Below, one piece after another: positions 14,937-24,419 of a DNA stretch of 64,000 nt. Each line of letters begins with the position of its first letter. The first letter of the stretch is position 1. A program made the translations under genes and the position numbers. The notes below the pieces were generated by a model. That model saw only the letters and a program-made list of their open reading frames with translations. It did no database searches and was not told the origin of the DNA. The DNA is from Lamellibrachia satsuma. Taxonomy: Eukaryota; Annelida; Polychaeta; Sabellida; Siboglinidae. The stretch is from positions 3,853,501 through 3,917,500 of the forward strand of contig BSQZ01000053.1 in assembly GCA_033239005.1 (NCBI GenBank). The letters run 5' to 3'.

Positions 14937-15046
14937 CGGGAAAAACCCACATATCGCTGACGTAGCGGTTAGTGGGAAAAACCCACCTATCGCTAACGTA
15001 ACGGTTATTTAGGGAAAACCCACATATCGCTGACGTAGCGGTTATT
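14937..15046. repeat. three tandem units in the left terminal region of the mini-Polinton
   Basis: Three copies of a roughly 35-bp unit built as GGGAAAAACCCAC, then TATCGCTGACGTAGCGGTTA. The second unit carries CTAACGTAACG variants. The unit contains the quasi-palindrome GCTGACGTAGC. The mirror copy lies at 17822-17932. Its place near the terminus suggests a cis-acting replication or packaging role, which is inference. Confidence 0.8.
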
Positions 15047-15339
15047 GAGTACTGCATGAGAGAGCTAATCAATCAGGGTTCAGTACGTTATCGGTGAATG
15101 GTATAAAGAGCTGTGATTCGTCGGTTATAGTTTTATAAAAGTTATGCATATGAGTTTCATAAAAATCGTGGATGATTAATGAGGTAACGAGGATGAATGG
15201 CTCGTGTGTCCATCTGTTTGCCGCCGAAACGCGGGCATCTTAAAACGGAACAAACGCAGTCGGTCGTGTGCACACACAATCATCTTTTAATTGCATAACA
15301 ATACAGCAATAAATAAGCTAGGCTGTATTACAGTTTACC

Positions 15340-15788
15340 CTATCTCAGGGTCTTAACCCAATCAAACACGCGACAATCGTTTGCTACTAAATCACTACCA
15401 AATGAATTGACGAAAGCCTTCATCGGTATGCCGTTACAACGAAGCACCAAATAAGCAATGCAGTATTGTCCGCACACGTTAGATAGAGGACTCTGAAGTC
15501 TCTTGGCATTGTGACACCACTCGGAACAATGTTCGTTCAGGAACACGCGAAATGTGCCATGTAGCGGCGGTAGTCCGTACGAGCAGAAGTATTCACCGCG
15601 TCTGTCGGCATCCACGTAGAGAGCGATCCAATGTTGACCGGGTTTATCGCCGTCGTGAGTATTGCATACGAAAGCGAACGGAAAGCATCGATCATCGTAG
15701 GCAGTCCGTCTTTGGGTACGACGTCGCGAACGATCGAACGAGTTCGTGCGTCTCTCGCCAGGAGACGTGCAATCTGGCTTGTCTCCAT
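15340..15788 (-). pseudogene. Polinton adenain-like protease, left arm (frameshifted)
   Basis: Mirror image of the right-arm gene at 17078-17527, but one base shorter: the CCC of the right arm (17185-17187) is CC here (near 15680). This breaks the frame after about residue 36. Downstream, the protease frame resumes with the GQHW and CGQYC motifs intact and ends at the same stop. The gene starts on the base where the capsid stop ends (15788). The frameshift could be genuine or a consensus error in a palindrome, where reads are hard to place. Confidence 0.85.
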
Positions 15789-16423
15789 CAGAAATCGTAG
15801 ATGACGTTCCTGCTCTTGTCGATTTCCAGCACCGATTCGAATTCTGCGTACACGACGACGTTGATGGTCTGTTGGAGCGCTGCAGCGAAATGCATCTCGA
15901 TGCGCAGGTTGCCCTTTTGTACCAGATGGAAGCACGATCCATCACACGCGTCCGGGGTCAGGTCGAAACCAAAGAAGGTGTACCCATCACGGAAGTCGTC
16001 ACGAGTCAGACCGTTCCCTTCGTCCTGTGATACCTTGCCAGTCGAGGTGAACAGGTTGAGGTAACTTCTGATGAATCGATTCTCATCGAAATTCGGCTGG
16101 AGTGGTTTGGAGGGTACCTGTCGACCATCCACGTAAACGGCGAGGAAGTTGACGTTGTTGTGCTTGGCGTGAAACGGGTTCTTCGCGTACGAACCGTTGT
16201 ACGCGTCGTTGTCGATGCAGCATAGTACCAGACGTTTCGGTAGGGTACCGAGGAACAGGTTTTCGTGCGTGTGCGACATGGCCCCTGTGGGAATGGAATA
16301 TACTTTGCAGTCGACGGAACGCAGCGGGTACTTGGCCGTGCCCTTGTCCAGTGCCTTGATGTGCGCAACCTGAACGGTCGGATTCAGTGTGGCTTTCCTC
16401 GCGCTCATGGCCGGTGGTGGCAA
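15788..16423 (-). CDS. Polinton major capsid protein, C-terminal part, left arm
   Basis: An open frame of about 205 codons homologous to capsid starts at the arm end (16403) and finishes with NVIYDF and a TGA at 15790-15788. The nearest ATG lies in the spacer at 16423, giving a few codons (MPPPAMS) that are spacer-derived and not family-like. The protein matches the C-terminal jelly roll of Polinton/adintovirus double-jelly-roll capsid proteins (blocks ENLFLGTLPKRLV, NGSYAKNPF, DEGNGLTRDDFRDGY, FDLTPD). Such proteins are normally far longer, so on its own this should not form a capsid. It duplicates the right-arm copy with only a few visible differences. Confidence 0.85.
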   Translation of the reverse strand: MPPPAMSARKATLNPTVQVAHIKALDKGTAKYPLRSVDCKVYSIPTGAMSHTHENLFLGTLPKRLVLCCIDNDAYNGSYAKNPFHAKHNNVNFLAVYVDGRQVPSKPLQPNFDENRFIRSYLNLFTSTGKVSQDEGNGLTRDDFRDGYTFFGFDLTPDACDGSCFHLVQKGNLRIEMHFAAALQQTINVVVYAEFESVLEIDKSRNVIYDF

Positions 16424-16462
16424 CCTCGATTATAAAGTACACATCGTCAACGCCACCATGTT
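16404..16462. other. 59-bp unpaired spacer at the centre of the palindrome
   Basis: The arms stop pairing at 16403 and 16463. Read rightward, the spacer is native capsid coding sequence continuous with the right arm (NLDYKVHIVNATMF). So the original right-arm template extends 59 bp further than the inverted copy. A CATGG at 16406-16410 still mirrors CCATG at 16456-16460 across two mismatched bases, a possible microhomology at the strand switch. Confidence 0.85.
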
Positions 16463-17078
16463 CGCGAGGAAAGCCACACTGAATCCGACCGTTCAGGTTG
16501 CGCACATCAAGGCACTGGACAAGGGCACGGCCAAGTACCCGCTGCGTTCCGTCGACTGCAAAGTATATTCCATTCCCACAGGGGCCATGTCGCACACGCA
16601 CGAAAACCTGTTCCTCGGTACCCTACCGAAACGTCTGGTACTATGCTGCATCGACAACGACGCGTACAACGGTTCGTACGCGAAGAATCCGTTTCACGCC
16701 AAGCACAACAACGTCAACTTCCTCGCCGTTTACGTGGATGGTCGACAGGTACCCTCCAAACCACTCCAGCCCAATTTCGATGAGAATCGATTCATCAGAA
16801 GTTACCTCAACCTGTTCACCTCGACTGGCAAGGTATCACAGGACGAAGGGAACGGTCTGACTCGTGACGACTTCCGTGATGGGTACACCTTCTTTGGTTT
16901 CGACCTGACCCCGGACGCGTGTGATGGATCGTGCTTCCATCTGGTACAAAAGGGCAACCTGCGCATCGAGATGCATTTCGCTGCAGCGCTCCAACAGACC
17001 ATCAACGTCGTCGTGTACGCAGAATTCGAATCGGTGCTGGAAATCGACAAGAGCAGGAACGTCATCTACGATTTCTGA
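16404..17078 (+). CDS. Polinton major capsid protein, C-terminal part, right arm (5'-truncated)
   Basis: The frame is open from the spacer through to TGA at 17076-17078, about 224 codons of capsid-like text. It includes native sequence before the arm begins (first in-frame ATG of native text at 16407). The fold assignment is to the C-terminal part of the Polinton/adintovirus double-jelly-roll capsid protein, the family that also holds nematode F54H12.2-like proteins. The N-terminal jelly roll is missing. The stop overlaps the protease ATG by one base (TGATG), suggesting coupled translation or one shared transcript. Compared with the left arm I see single-base differences at 16688 (T versus C) and 16772. 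Confidence 0.87.
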   Translation, partial: LMAGGGNLDYKVHIVNATMFARKATLNPTVQVAHIKALDKGTAKYPLRSVDCKVYSIPTGAMSHTHENLFLGTLPKRLVLCCIDNDAYNGSYAKNPFHAKHNNVNFLAVYVDGRQVPSKPLQPNFDENRFIRSYLNLFTSTGKVSQDEGNGLTRDDFRDGYTFFGFDLTPDACDGSCFHLVQKGNLRIEMHFAAALQQTINVVVYAEFESVLEIDKSRNVIYDF

Positions 17079-17527
17079 TGGAGACAAGCCAGATTGCACG
17101 TCTCCTGGCGAGAGACGCACGAACTCGTTCGATCGTTCGCGACGTCGTACCCAAAGACGGACTGCCTACGATGATCGATGCTTTCCCGTTCGCTTTCGTA
17201 TGCAATACTCACGACGGCGATAAACCCGGTCAACATTGGATCGCTCTCTACGTGGATGCCGACAGACGCGGTGAATACTTCTGCTCGTACGGACTACCGC
17301 CGCTACATGGCACATTTCGCGTGTTCCTGAACGAACATTGTTCCGAGTGGTGTCACAATGCCAAGAGACTTCAGAGTCCTCTATCTAACGTGTGCGGACA
17401 ATACTGCATTGCTTATTTGGTGCTTCGTTGTAACGGCATACCGATGAAGGCTTTCGTCAATTCATTTGGTAGTGATTTAGTAGCAAACGATTGTCGCGTG
17501 TTTGATTGGGTTAAGACCCTGAGATAG
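17078..17527 (+). CDS. Polinton adenain-like cysteine protease, right arm (intact frame)
   Basis: A 149-codon gene whose ATG shares one base with the capsid stop. By family it processes capsid proteins of Polintons/adintoviruses (peptidase C5-like). Visible residues are His53 in GQHW, the oxyanion Gln99, and the nucleophile Cys106 in VCGQYC, with the adenain-like Gln-to-Cys spacing of seven. The position where the family normally has the triad Asp/Glu (F-acid-x-aromatic-G) reads FCSYG, Cys69. If that alignment is right the triad lacks its acid. The same residue is in the left arm, so the change predates the palindrome. The length fits a short Polinton protease. An in-frame extension upstream is a capsid shadow. 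Activity is doubtful. Confidence 0.87.
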   Translation: METSQIARLLARDARTRSIVRDVVPKDGLPTMIDAFPFAFVCNTHDGDKPGQHWIALYVDADRRGEYFCSYGLPPLHGTFRVFLNEHCSEWCHNAKRLQSPLSNVCGQYCIAYLVLRCNGIPMKAFVNSFGSDLVANDCRVFDWVKTLR

Positions 17528-17821
17528 GGTAAACTGTAATACAGCCTAGCTTATTTATTGCTGTATTGTTATGCAATTAAAAGATGATTGTGTGTGTGCA
17601 CACGACCGACTGCGTTTGTTCCGTTTTTAAGATGCCCGCGTTTCGGCGGCAAACAGATGGACACACGAGCCATTCATCCTCGTTACCTCATTAATCATCC
17701 ACGATTTTTATGAAACTCATATGCATAACTTTTATAAAACTATAACCGACGAATCACAGCTCTTTATACCATTCACCGATAACGTACTGAACCCTGATTG
17801 ATTAGCTCTCTCATGCAGTAC

Positions 17822-17932
17822 TCAATAACCGCTACGTCAGCGATATGTGGGTTTTCCCTAAATAACCGTTACGTTAGCGATAGGTGGGTTTTTCCCACTA
17901 ACCGCTACGTCAGCGATATGTGGGTTTTTCCC
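17822..17932. repeat. three tandem units in the right terminal region of the mini-Polinton
   Basis: Mirror of 14937-15046: TAACCGCTACGTCAGCGATA, then GTGGGTTTTTCCC, three units with the same variants in reverse order. Confidence 0.8.
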
Positions 17933-18136
17933 GAAATTGAAATAAAAAAAAAAAAAATTAAAATAAAAAAAAAATTTAAATTAAAAATTAAAAATTTTAA
18001 ATAAAAATAAAAATTAACCAATGTCTATTTTTAGAAAATTAAAATTAACCAATGTCTATTTTTAGCTACCGTCTATTTTTAGCTACCACAAAAATCGACC
18101 CACAATTGGGGGTATGAAAACGACTTACATACTACT

Positions 18137-18142
18137 ATTGCT
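18137..18142. repeat. right TSD (ATTGCT) of the palindromic element
   Basis: Identical to 14733-14738 and directly abutting the terminal CT of the element. Confidence 0.9.
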
Positions 18143-18230
18143 TCTTCAACAATTGCCTGCTTAAACACCCGGGATATGTCGTGCTACCGGCCCTGCTGCT
18201 TCAACGAAGGCAACTCATTCATGGGAGGGT
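18143..18230 (-). pseudogene. non-LTR reverse transcriptase remnant, 5' part
   Basis: On the minus strand this reads PGCLSRQLLKKQ and joins, through one copy of the TSD, to SLDKDILNNYCPVSNL at 14738 downward. That is the expected order of an RT domain (…PLLKKPSLD…NYRPVSNL). It proves that the palindrome was inserted into a pre-existing RT copy. Upstream of about 18230 the RT similarity fades. Confidence 0.7.
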
Positions 18231-19470
18231 GTACCGGATGGAAGGAGACAGAGAGCGTCCGTCAGAAGACAAGTGGTTCGACGGAACAATCCAGGAGCTC
18301 AGTCGTGTGCAAACGCAGCCGCGGCCGTAGCCAGTCTAGGAGGCGTTAAACTGTTTAACGGACGAACAGATATATATTTTGTAATCCAGATAATTACGCA
18401 GATATATCGATCATTCAGGGATACTTAAATACTTCCATTTATGAAACATTTGAATAAGACATATACATCAGAATAATATTAGAACGTATGACCCGTGCAG
18501 TTCCAAAAAAGGAACGACCTGAACCATTACATATCTCGGAATATCTCAGTCGCATTTGTTTTGAAAATGCTATATTTTTGCAAGTAATACAAGAAGATAT
18601 TGATGTTTCATTTCTTATAGGAAGATTATTTTAACGACTTTCTATATAGTGTACTTCCGTGCGATAATATAAAAAAAATTCATTGAACAATTTTCGGGAG
18701 AATGGCCCTTTAAATGCTGTGCCCGATTAAGTTCTAGTGGATGGCTTTCAACATATGCGTGTTGCAGAGACTGTAGGATCCCTTGCGCACGAAAACATGA
18801 TTTAGTTGTTTTGGACGCCATTTGATGAGATGCATCTTATGTGTTGATTATCTAAGTAAACAAATGACAAACTTTGACGAATGTTGTCCAATAGGTTGAT
18901 GAAATAATACGCATTAACCTGGTTGAATTTTCAGAATATTCATAATATAAATTTGCGACCAGCATTAAAACCATTAGATAACAGTATCGCCAATGTGAAA
19001 ATAAACAGTGACCCGTCACTAAAATCCGACCAAAGTAATGCACAGTACACTAAACACGTCGCATGGCACTCATGCTGTCCTTGATCGTGTGGCTTGCAGG
19101 GCAGTCTGTGCGTTTAACTACGTGTTACTTCCAAAGTATTTCAAATGAAACTTATTGACAATTATTTTGCAGGGTTAATTGAACACATATAAAAGTGTCC
19201 GTACCCGTGTAGCTGATGTATGTCCATGGGTAAATGTAATCGCTAGTCATACCAACATTTTATTATTTAACGTTACAGAACCACTGGTGATATCCTATCT
19301 ACAAGCTTTCTAACATAGATATAAAACAATATATTGTATGTGTTGTGCTAAGTAAATGTCCTACGTATGGAGTGGGCCACGGGTGGGCGGATCACTATGT
19401 GTTTTCCAGTGGCAATAGTGTTCGCGGCTTTTTAGAAGTGGCATGCAACTATAAAAATTATCAATATCAA
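18231..19470. other. non-coding stretch, no gene seen
   Basis: AT-rich with scattered short frames only. I see no splice-supported exon, transposon end or RNA gene. Confidence 0.4.
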
Positions 19471-19700
19471 TTTAGTCAACATGTAATTTAAGTCAACATG
19501 TAATTTAGTCAACATGTAATTTAAGTCGACATGTAATTTAGTCAACATGTAATTTAAGTCAACATGTAATTTAGTCAACATGTAATTTAGTCAACATGTA
19601 ATTTAAGTCAACATGTAATTTAAGTCAACATGTAATTTAGTCAACATGTAAGTTAAGTCAACATGTAATTTAGTCAACATGTAATTTAAGTCAACATGTA
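19471..19700. repeat. minisatellite, 14 copies of a 16/17-bp unit
   Basis: Unit TTTA(A)GTCAACATGTAA. Copies with one A and with two As alternate irregularly. One copy has GTCGAC in place of GTCAAC and one has GTTAAG. The last copy runs into TTTTTGTGCA. Confidence 0.95.
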
Positions 19701-20674
19701 TTTTTGTGCATCAACATCAGCAAAAATGAGTCAAACTCAGTAATTGTTCTCATGACAACCAACATGCGAAATTTTCATTATTTTAAGGTTCCAAGGCCAA
19801 TTAATCGTATTTAATTTTCACGGACATGTCCTCATATATGTTCATGACAACATTTAAAAAAGGACCGTGTTAAAATGACCAGCACGGCGTGCGGCCACAG
19901 TGAACCCGGAGGCAAAATAATGACTCCACCCCCATCGTAATAATTATTATATCATAAAATCGTAATAAACGGGTCGCATTTAATATTGTGAGTGCGTGCG
20001 TGAAATTATTTAGTTTTACTATTACGTATAGTTACCGATCGTAGTAAATACTGAACATGTTCATTGTCTAGGATAACGCGACGTAAAACCCGTCCGCGAT
20101 TGTTGTAGACCCGTCAAGAAGCAGCGCACACTATACGTCGATCCGTCGGCGACGATTGAGTGGCGTCGCGTCGCCGTCGCGGTGGGCTATAAGAACGACC
20201 CCCGAGAAGGAACCGCTACGTGGTGAACAATAGTATGCAAGCATTTGTTCGGATGCATTCAAGGAACTACACATTAATTTGAAAAAAATAAAATCCGATT
20301 GTTGGTCTACCATGTGTGAGTGTAGATCAGGGACAGGTGGTAACTATTTTCTACGTATGAAATTCTAATCTTTTCTACTAGCACCACAAATGTGTGTGAT
20401 AATTAACCCCGAATGCGTTTTCAACAATAATAATTCAACTTTGGTCTTCTTCCCATTTTACTAGCATATGAACAAGTTACGTGAGCTGAATTAATACAAA
20501 AACGTCTCCAAACCGGATATTGTTTCCATGATACACTTAATGCAGCACAAGTTATTATAAAATATCTTCATTTCACCAAATGTTATTCCATCGCATATCC
20601 GGTAATCGTTGCCATCACTGGGATGAGCACTGATCCGTATTGTTCAGCATTCCGCGAATGAAAGTTGTCAGTTA

Positions 20675-20680
20675 TTTATT
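20675..20680 (-). promoter_or_regulatory. candidate polyadenylation signal for Kelch copy B
   Basis: TTTATT on the plus strand is AATAAA on the minus strand, about 250 bases past the stop of the copy B gene. It is the nearest such hexamer I noticed, and transcript data are absent. Confidence 0.3.
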
Positions 20681-20930
20681 CTTGTTATGTAGTGTAATAA
20701 GTATAATAATGTAACATTTAGTTTATGTCTTGGTTCTCTGTTATATTTGTGTGTGACCATTGTTTAGAAAGAGGTATAGTGATATACTGGAGGAAAACAA
20801 AAATAAAGGTTTGATTATAAAGCATCAAATGAACGTGTAAACAACTAGAGTATTCCCGGCACACATATTCGTTTTGAGAAAAGAAACAATGTCAAAACAA
20901 CACAAATTGAGGTACTAGTTCTCTCCGAAG

Positions 20931-22634
20931 TCAGACAGTGTCGTATAAGTCGACGTTGAATAGAAAGTGACCTGACAGTTTAGCCGTCAATTCGATGTCC
21001 CAGTCAGACCATTCGTCTTTGTCAATGTCATATTGTTCAATGACCGATGATTTCGTCTTTGAATCGCCATCACCCCCTGCCACCAGTATATTACCCTGCC
21101 ACACGACTGCTGGGGCATTGCCGTGTTTCAGTCGTGGCTTACTCAGCCTTTTCCAACAGTCTGTGGCCGGGTCATACCGCATGCACGACTTCCTGTATCC
21201 ACCCACCACGTAAATGTAGCTGTTCAACGTGACGACGCTGCCGAGGTCACATACCTCTGGCATATCCGTCAGAGTGCGCCACTCACCCCACATGGTGTAC
21301 ATCCGCGCGCAGCGTACGGAGTTCTTCTTCTCATCGCGGCCACCGAACACATACACGCCACTTCCATAGCTGACTGCCATGGGAAAATACACAGAATGCG
21401 GCATGTCTGGCAGGGACGTCCACTGACGGCGCTTGACGTTCAAACGTTCGAATGTTTTGACAACTTTGCCGTCGTCACCCTTGCCGCCCACAACATAGAC
21501 AGTGTCGCCCACGACAACGCTCCCGTGAAGATACCGCGCTGTGTTTAACTGGGGCAATTTCCTCCACGTCTTTTCGACGAAGTCGAAAACGAAGCAGTCG
21601 TCTATGACACAATTCTGGAATCCACCCGTCAACAACAGGCCATTATCTACACGACAAACGTGATAGTGACGCCCACATGACCATGGTAGTTTTGTCAACG
21701 ACTCCCACGACGTGCCGTTTTCTTTCACATAATGACAACACTTGTTTTCTTCTTCATTTCGTCCCTCCATACTCCTCACTCCACCGACAACCAGGAGGCG
21801 TCGTTTCACATTGAAACTGGTACGCCCCACCATGCAGCAACTGCTGATCTCATGTCGCAGAGTAGCCTGCATGTGGAACTTTTCCGCTTCGTGTACATAT
21901 TCCCGGCACTCCGGTGTCAGCACGTCACACGTATCGACAACCTGATGCAGGTAGTTCGCCGTGCAATAGGCCAGGCGGACATGTTCAAGAATTATCCTCA
22001 AAGACGTCTTTCTGTTATCCGGGTCGTGCCTGGTCCAAACGAGAACTGACTCAAACACGATGTTTTCATCTTCTACATTTATACCATCATCACTGAGATA
22101 CTCGATGAGTTCTTGGCATGACAGCTCCTTGAACTCTGAAGCAGACACGACGGACTTAAAGCGTTGAAGCATCACTTGCCAAGCTCCTCCCTGCAGTTGT
22201 TCGAGTCGATGCAACGACGCAAATTTGAAGAATCCGATACAGTTGGCTGCCTTGACCTGCTTCAACATAAACTTCTCGCAGGCTGTCTTGAGGTCGTCCA
22301 ACTGCAAGAGGTCACTCGCCTGCACTAACCTTTGGACGTTGTCGACGGTGAACTCGATCTCAGCTGTGTAGAAGTAGTCAACGACACCTGCGAGCGTCGC
22401 CGAGTCCACTTTAAGGGGAACTATGCGAGAGGCACACTCGCGCATGCCGGACGTGAACATTGCGTTGAAGTACGGACTAGCAGCAGCCAGCACATTCTTG
22501 TGACATGGGATATGGATATCATCAGACTCCAACTCAACATCAGTGAACTGTTCGTTGTGTCGCTGTGTCATCATTCCTTTCAAGAAATCACTCGGGTAAT
22601 CGTTGTTGACGTATTGTTCGACGCTGCCAGTCAT
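20931..22634 (-). CDS. BTB-BACK-Kelch protein, copy B (intact, single exon)
   Basis: ATG at 22634 to TGA at 20931, 567 codons without interruption. The frame extends three codons upstream only through a GTG, so the ATG (MTGSVEQYV) is chosen; paralog A has the same start. Domains are BTB about 30-132 (FTDVELES, HKNVLAAASPYFNAMF), BACK about 138-240 (CEKFMLKQVKAANC, SLHRLEQL) and Kelch repeats about 275-560 with GG doublets (LLVVGG, LLLTGG, VYVVGG, VYVFGG, IYVVGG, ILVAGG), six blades by GG count. Family role: a CUL3 E3 ligase adaptor that recruits a substrate through the Kelch propeller, in the cytosol. The length is typical for KLHL proteins. It is the only complete copy in the window, so the likeliest to be functional. 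Upstream flank homologous to units A and C probably includes its promoter. Confidence 0.93.
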   Translation of the reverse strand: MTGSVEQYVNNDYPSDFLKGMMTQRHNEQFTDVELESDDIHIPCHKNVLAAASPYFNAMFTSGMRECASRIVPLKVDSATLAGVVDYFYTAEIEFTVDNVQRLVQASDLLQLDDLKTACEKFMLKQVKAANCIGFFKFASLHRLEQLQGGAWQVMLQRFKSVVSASEFKELSCQELIEYLSDDGINVEDENIVFESVLVWTRHDPDNRKTSLRIILEHVRLAYCTANYLHQVVDTCDVLTPECREYVHEAEKFHMQATLRHEISSCCMVGRTSFNVKRRLLVVGGVRSMEGRNEEENKCCHYVKENGTSWESLTKLPWSCGRHYHVCRVDNGLLLTGGFQNCVIDDCFVFDFVEKTWRKLPQLNTARYLHGSVVVGDTVYVVGGKGDDGKVVKTFERLNVKRRQWTSLPDMPHSVYFPMAVSYGSGVYVFGGRDEKKNSVRCARMYTMWGEWRTLTDMPEVCDLGSVVTLNSYIYVVGGYRKSCMRYDPATDCWKRLSKPRLKHGNAPAVVWQGNILVAGGDGDSKTKSSVIEQYDIDKDEWSDWDIELTAKLSGHFLFNVDLYDTV

Positions 22635-22639
22635 AACGG

Positions 22640-24410
22640 ACACTAAAACAGACGAAGATATGTACAGCTGTATTATAATTAAAACACCTTCCTATCCCAT
22701 TAGATAAGTAGACGAAAAGAAATTGACTCCAGCGAACGAGTTTTCCATTCTATTCTAACGAATAATGTGTTCATTGTGCACCTCTAAGTTGATATAAATA
22801 GGAAATCGACATATCGGATGTTCTCGCCTGTTAAAATACCGTTAAGGGGCTTCACCGGGAATAGGTTTCACCCAGACTACAACGCCGTTCGTAAGTTCAA
22901 TTATTTGGAGAGTTTCGATAATCAACGGAGGCGCAAACCTCGGGAAAGAATATAATATTTCTTGTCAACAGTTTCGATTAATAAATAAATATAACATAAT
23001 AAACATTGTATCACTTTGAGTACACGTGGGCCAATAAAAGGAGATTTTAGGTCACAACTGGAGAATTTCCCACAAAAAAGAATATAATATTAAAATATAT
23101 TGTATATAATTATTAACTATTTTAAATAACAACATCATTTTAATATCATGTTATCTTTACATAATTACCTGACTTCAACATATGTCATAATTTGATTAAA
23201 TGTATCCATTAATAATATTTCAAAAATTCAAACGTTAACTATGATATATTATTTCCTGTTTGAAACCCAAGATAGCTTCCAGCGCCGAGTAGACACATCA
23301 GTGTGGCTTGAACGTGGAATATCTTTAGTAAATTCTCAGATTGGGCAAGTATCTGGGCAATATTACAAAACGAACTTGTTTCTACTTAAGTGCGTAAATG
23401 TGGCTACACAATAAAATCAGTCTAGTGGCGACGTATAATGTGTAGCACAATTATTACATAGAGTAGGCCCAACACTGGTTTACTCCACTACGTGTCGCCA
23501 CTGCTAGCTAGTATCGCCGTAAGGGACTTTTACTGACCACAGCAACAAAATAAAGGGGACGAACCACCTAATATAACTATCTGTGGGGACAATACCACGG
23601 GCAATGTGTTTTTGTAATTCATTTCTCATCGCACCCGAATGCTGTAATGGCTAATTTGGTGAAGAAATGGTAGGAGACAAAATGCCTTCTAGATGTTACC
23701 ATTTAGGCTTTACTACTTCCTGGTTGAGAACGTTGCCCAGTAATGTAGCAAGCTTTCACTTGGTCGTACGGGGTCGCCGCCAGCGTGAATTGAACCCTAC
23801 CACCAACAACGTCTCCTTTAAACTGATGTCAGTGTACGTGTTATATTGTTGACTAATTTATACTTACCCATGATCGTGGTTATGTTCGGCTGCAGTGGGT
23901 CGGTGACGTTGTCAACGTTGGACAGATCAGTCCATGCAGTGGCGCCGCGTAGTGTGTAACACATTTGACACGCCTGACTGGCTTGCAGTCATTTCGGCCG
24001 CGTGACAACTTCGGCTGCGTCCATGACTATATTTCGGTTGCCAGTACAGCTGTAGCAGTAACCGATGTTGTAACTTTGGTCGCAGCATTACTGTTTTGCC
24101 TTAGTGGTATCCCGAGTTGTATTACTGTGAAAAACGAACCATTTGACATTATATGTACTTGATTAATCATCCTATAACACCGAATGCATTGTGAACACTT
24201 ACGCACACAAACACGTGCCCTTTCTGACAGGTGCCCTGCATATTCACTATAGATAATAATACAGTTGTGGTTTCTCGATAAATCAACATATTTACTACGA
24301 TTGGGTTGTTAGTTTGTAATGCTTCCAGTTGGATAACTGGTGGCGAGGTGTCGTGTAAAGTATTATATCTAACAAAACTTCATGTATGCTGAAATGATGG
24401 TTCACAAGCA
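22640..24410. repeat. duplicated Kelch-unit upstream flank (copy B)
   Basis: Matches unit C at 34410-34735 and 36040-37050, and unit A at 998-1131 and 11047-12080. Landmarks are CACCTTCCTATCCCAT near 22684, GAGTACACGTGGGCCAA near 23018 and TTTGAAACCCAAGA near 23262. It lacks the 1.3-kb insertion of unit C and the 9.9-kb insertion of unit A. Confidence 0.85.
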
Positions 24411-24419
24411 GAATTTTTT

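Larger units (their letters stand above)
14739..18136. mobile_element. palindromic mini-Polinton (Maverick), 3,398 bp
   Basis: The element begins AGTAGTATGTAAG and ends CTTACATACTACT, matching the AG...CT ends known for Polintons, between perfect 6-bp TSDs. Left arm 14739-16403 and right arm 16463-18136 are near-perfect reverse complements (x pairs with 32866-x in the inner part; small indels shift the outer part by up to 9). A 59-bp spacer (16404-16462) joins them. Each arm carries the terminal region, an adenain-like cysteine protease and the C-terminal part of the double-jelly-roll capsid protein, all reading outward from the centre. Integrase, DNA polymerase B, ATPase and minor capsid genes are absent, so it could only move with proteins supplied in trans. 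Flanking RT sequence rejoins in frame when one TSD copy and the element are removed. Confidence 0.93.

Noticed and set aside
15552..16601. Several long frames overlapping the Polinton genes on the other strand or frame
   Set aside because: They are shadows of the capsid and protease genes and their mirror images. None has family-like text.
14739..18136. Reading the palindrome as a pair of independent Polinton insertions
   Set aside because: There is a single pair of TSDs at the outer ends, no host DNA or termini at the centre, and a central junction inside the capsid gene.
21732..22646. Plus-strand frames opposite Kelch copy B (and similar ones at 12-329 and 33505-34488)
   Set aside because: Antisense shadows of the Kelch coding strand, repeated at equivalent places in every copy.
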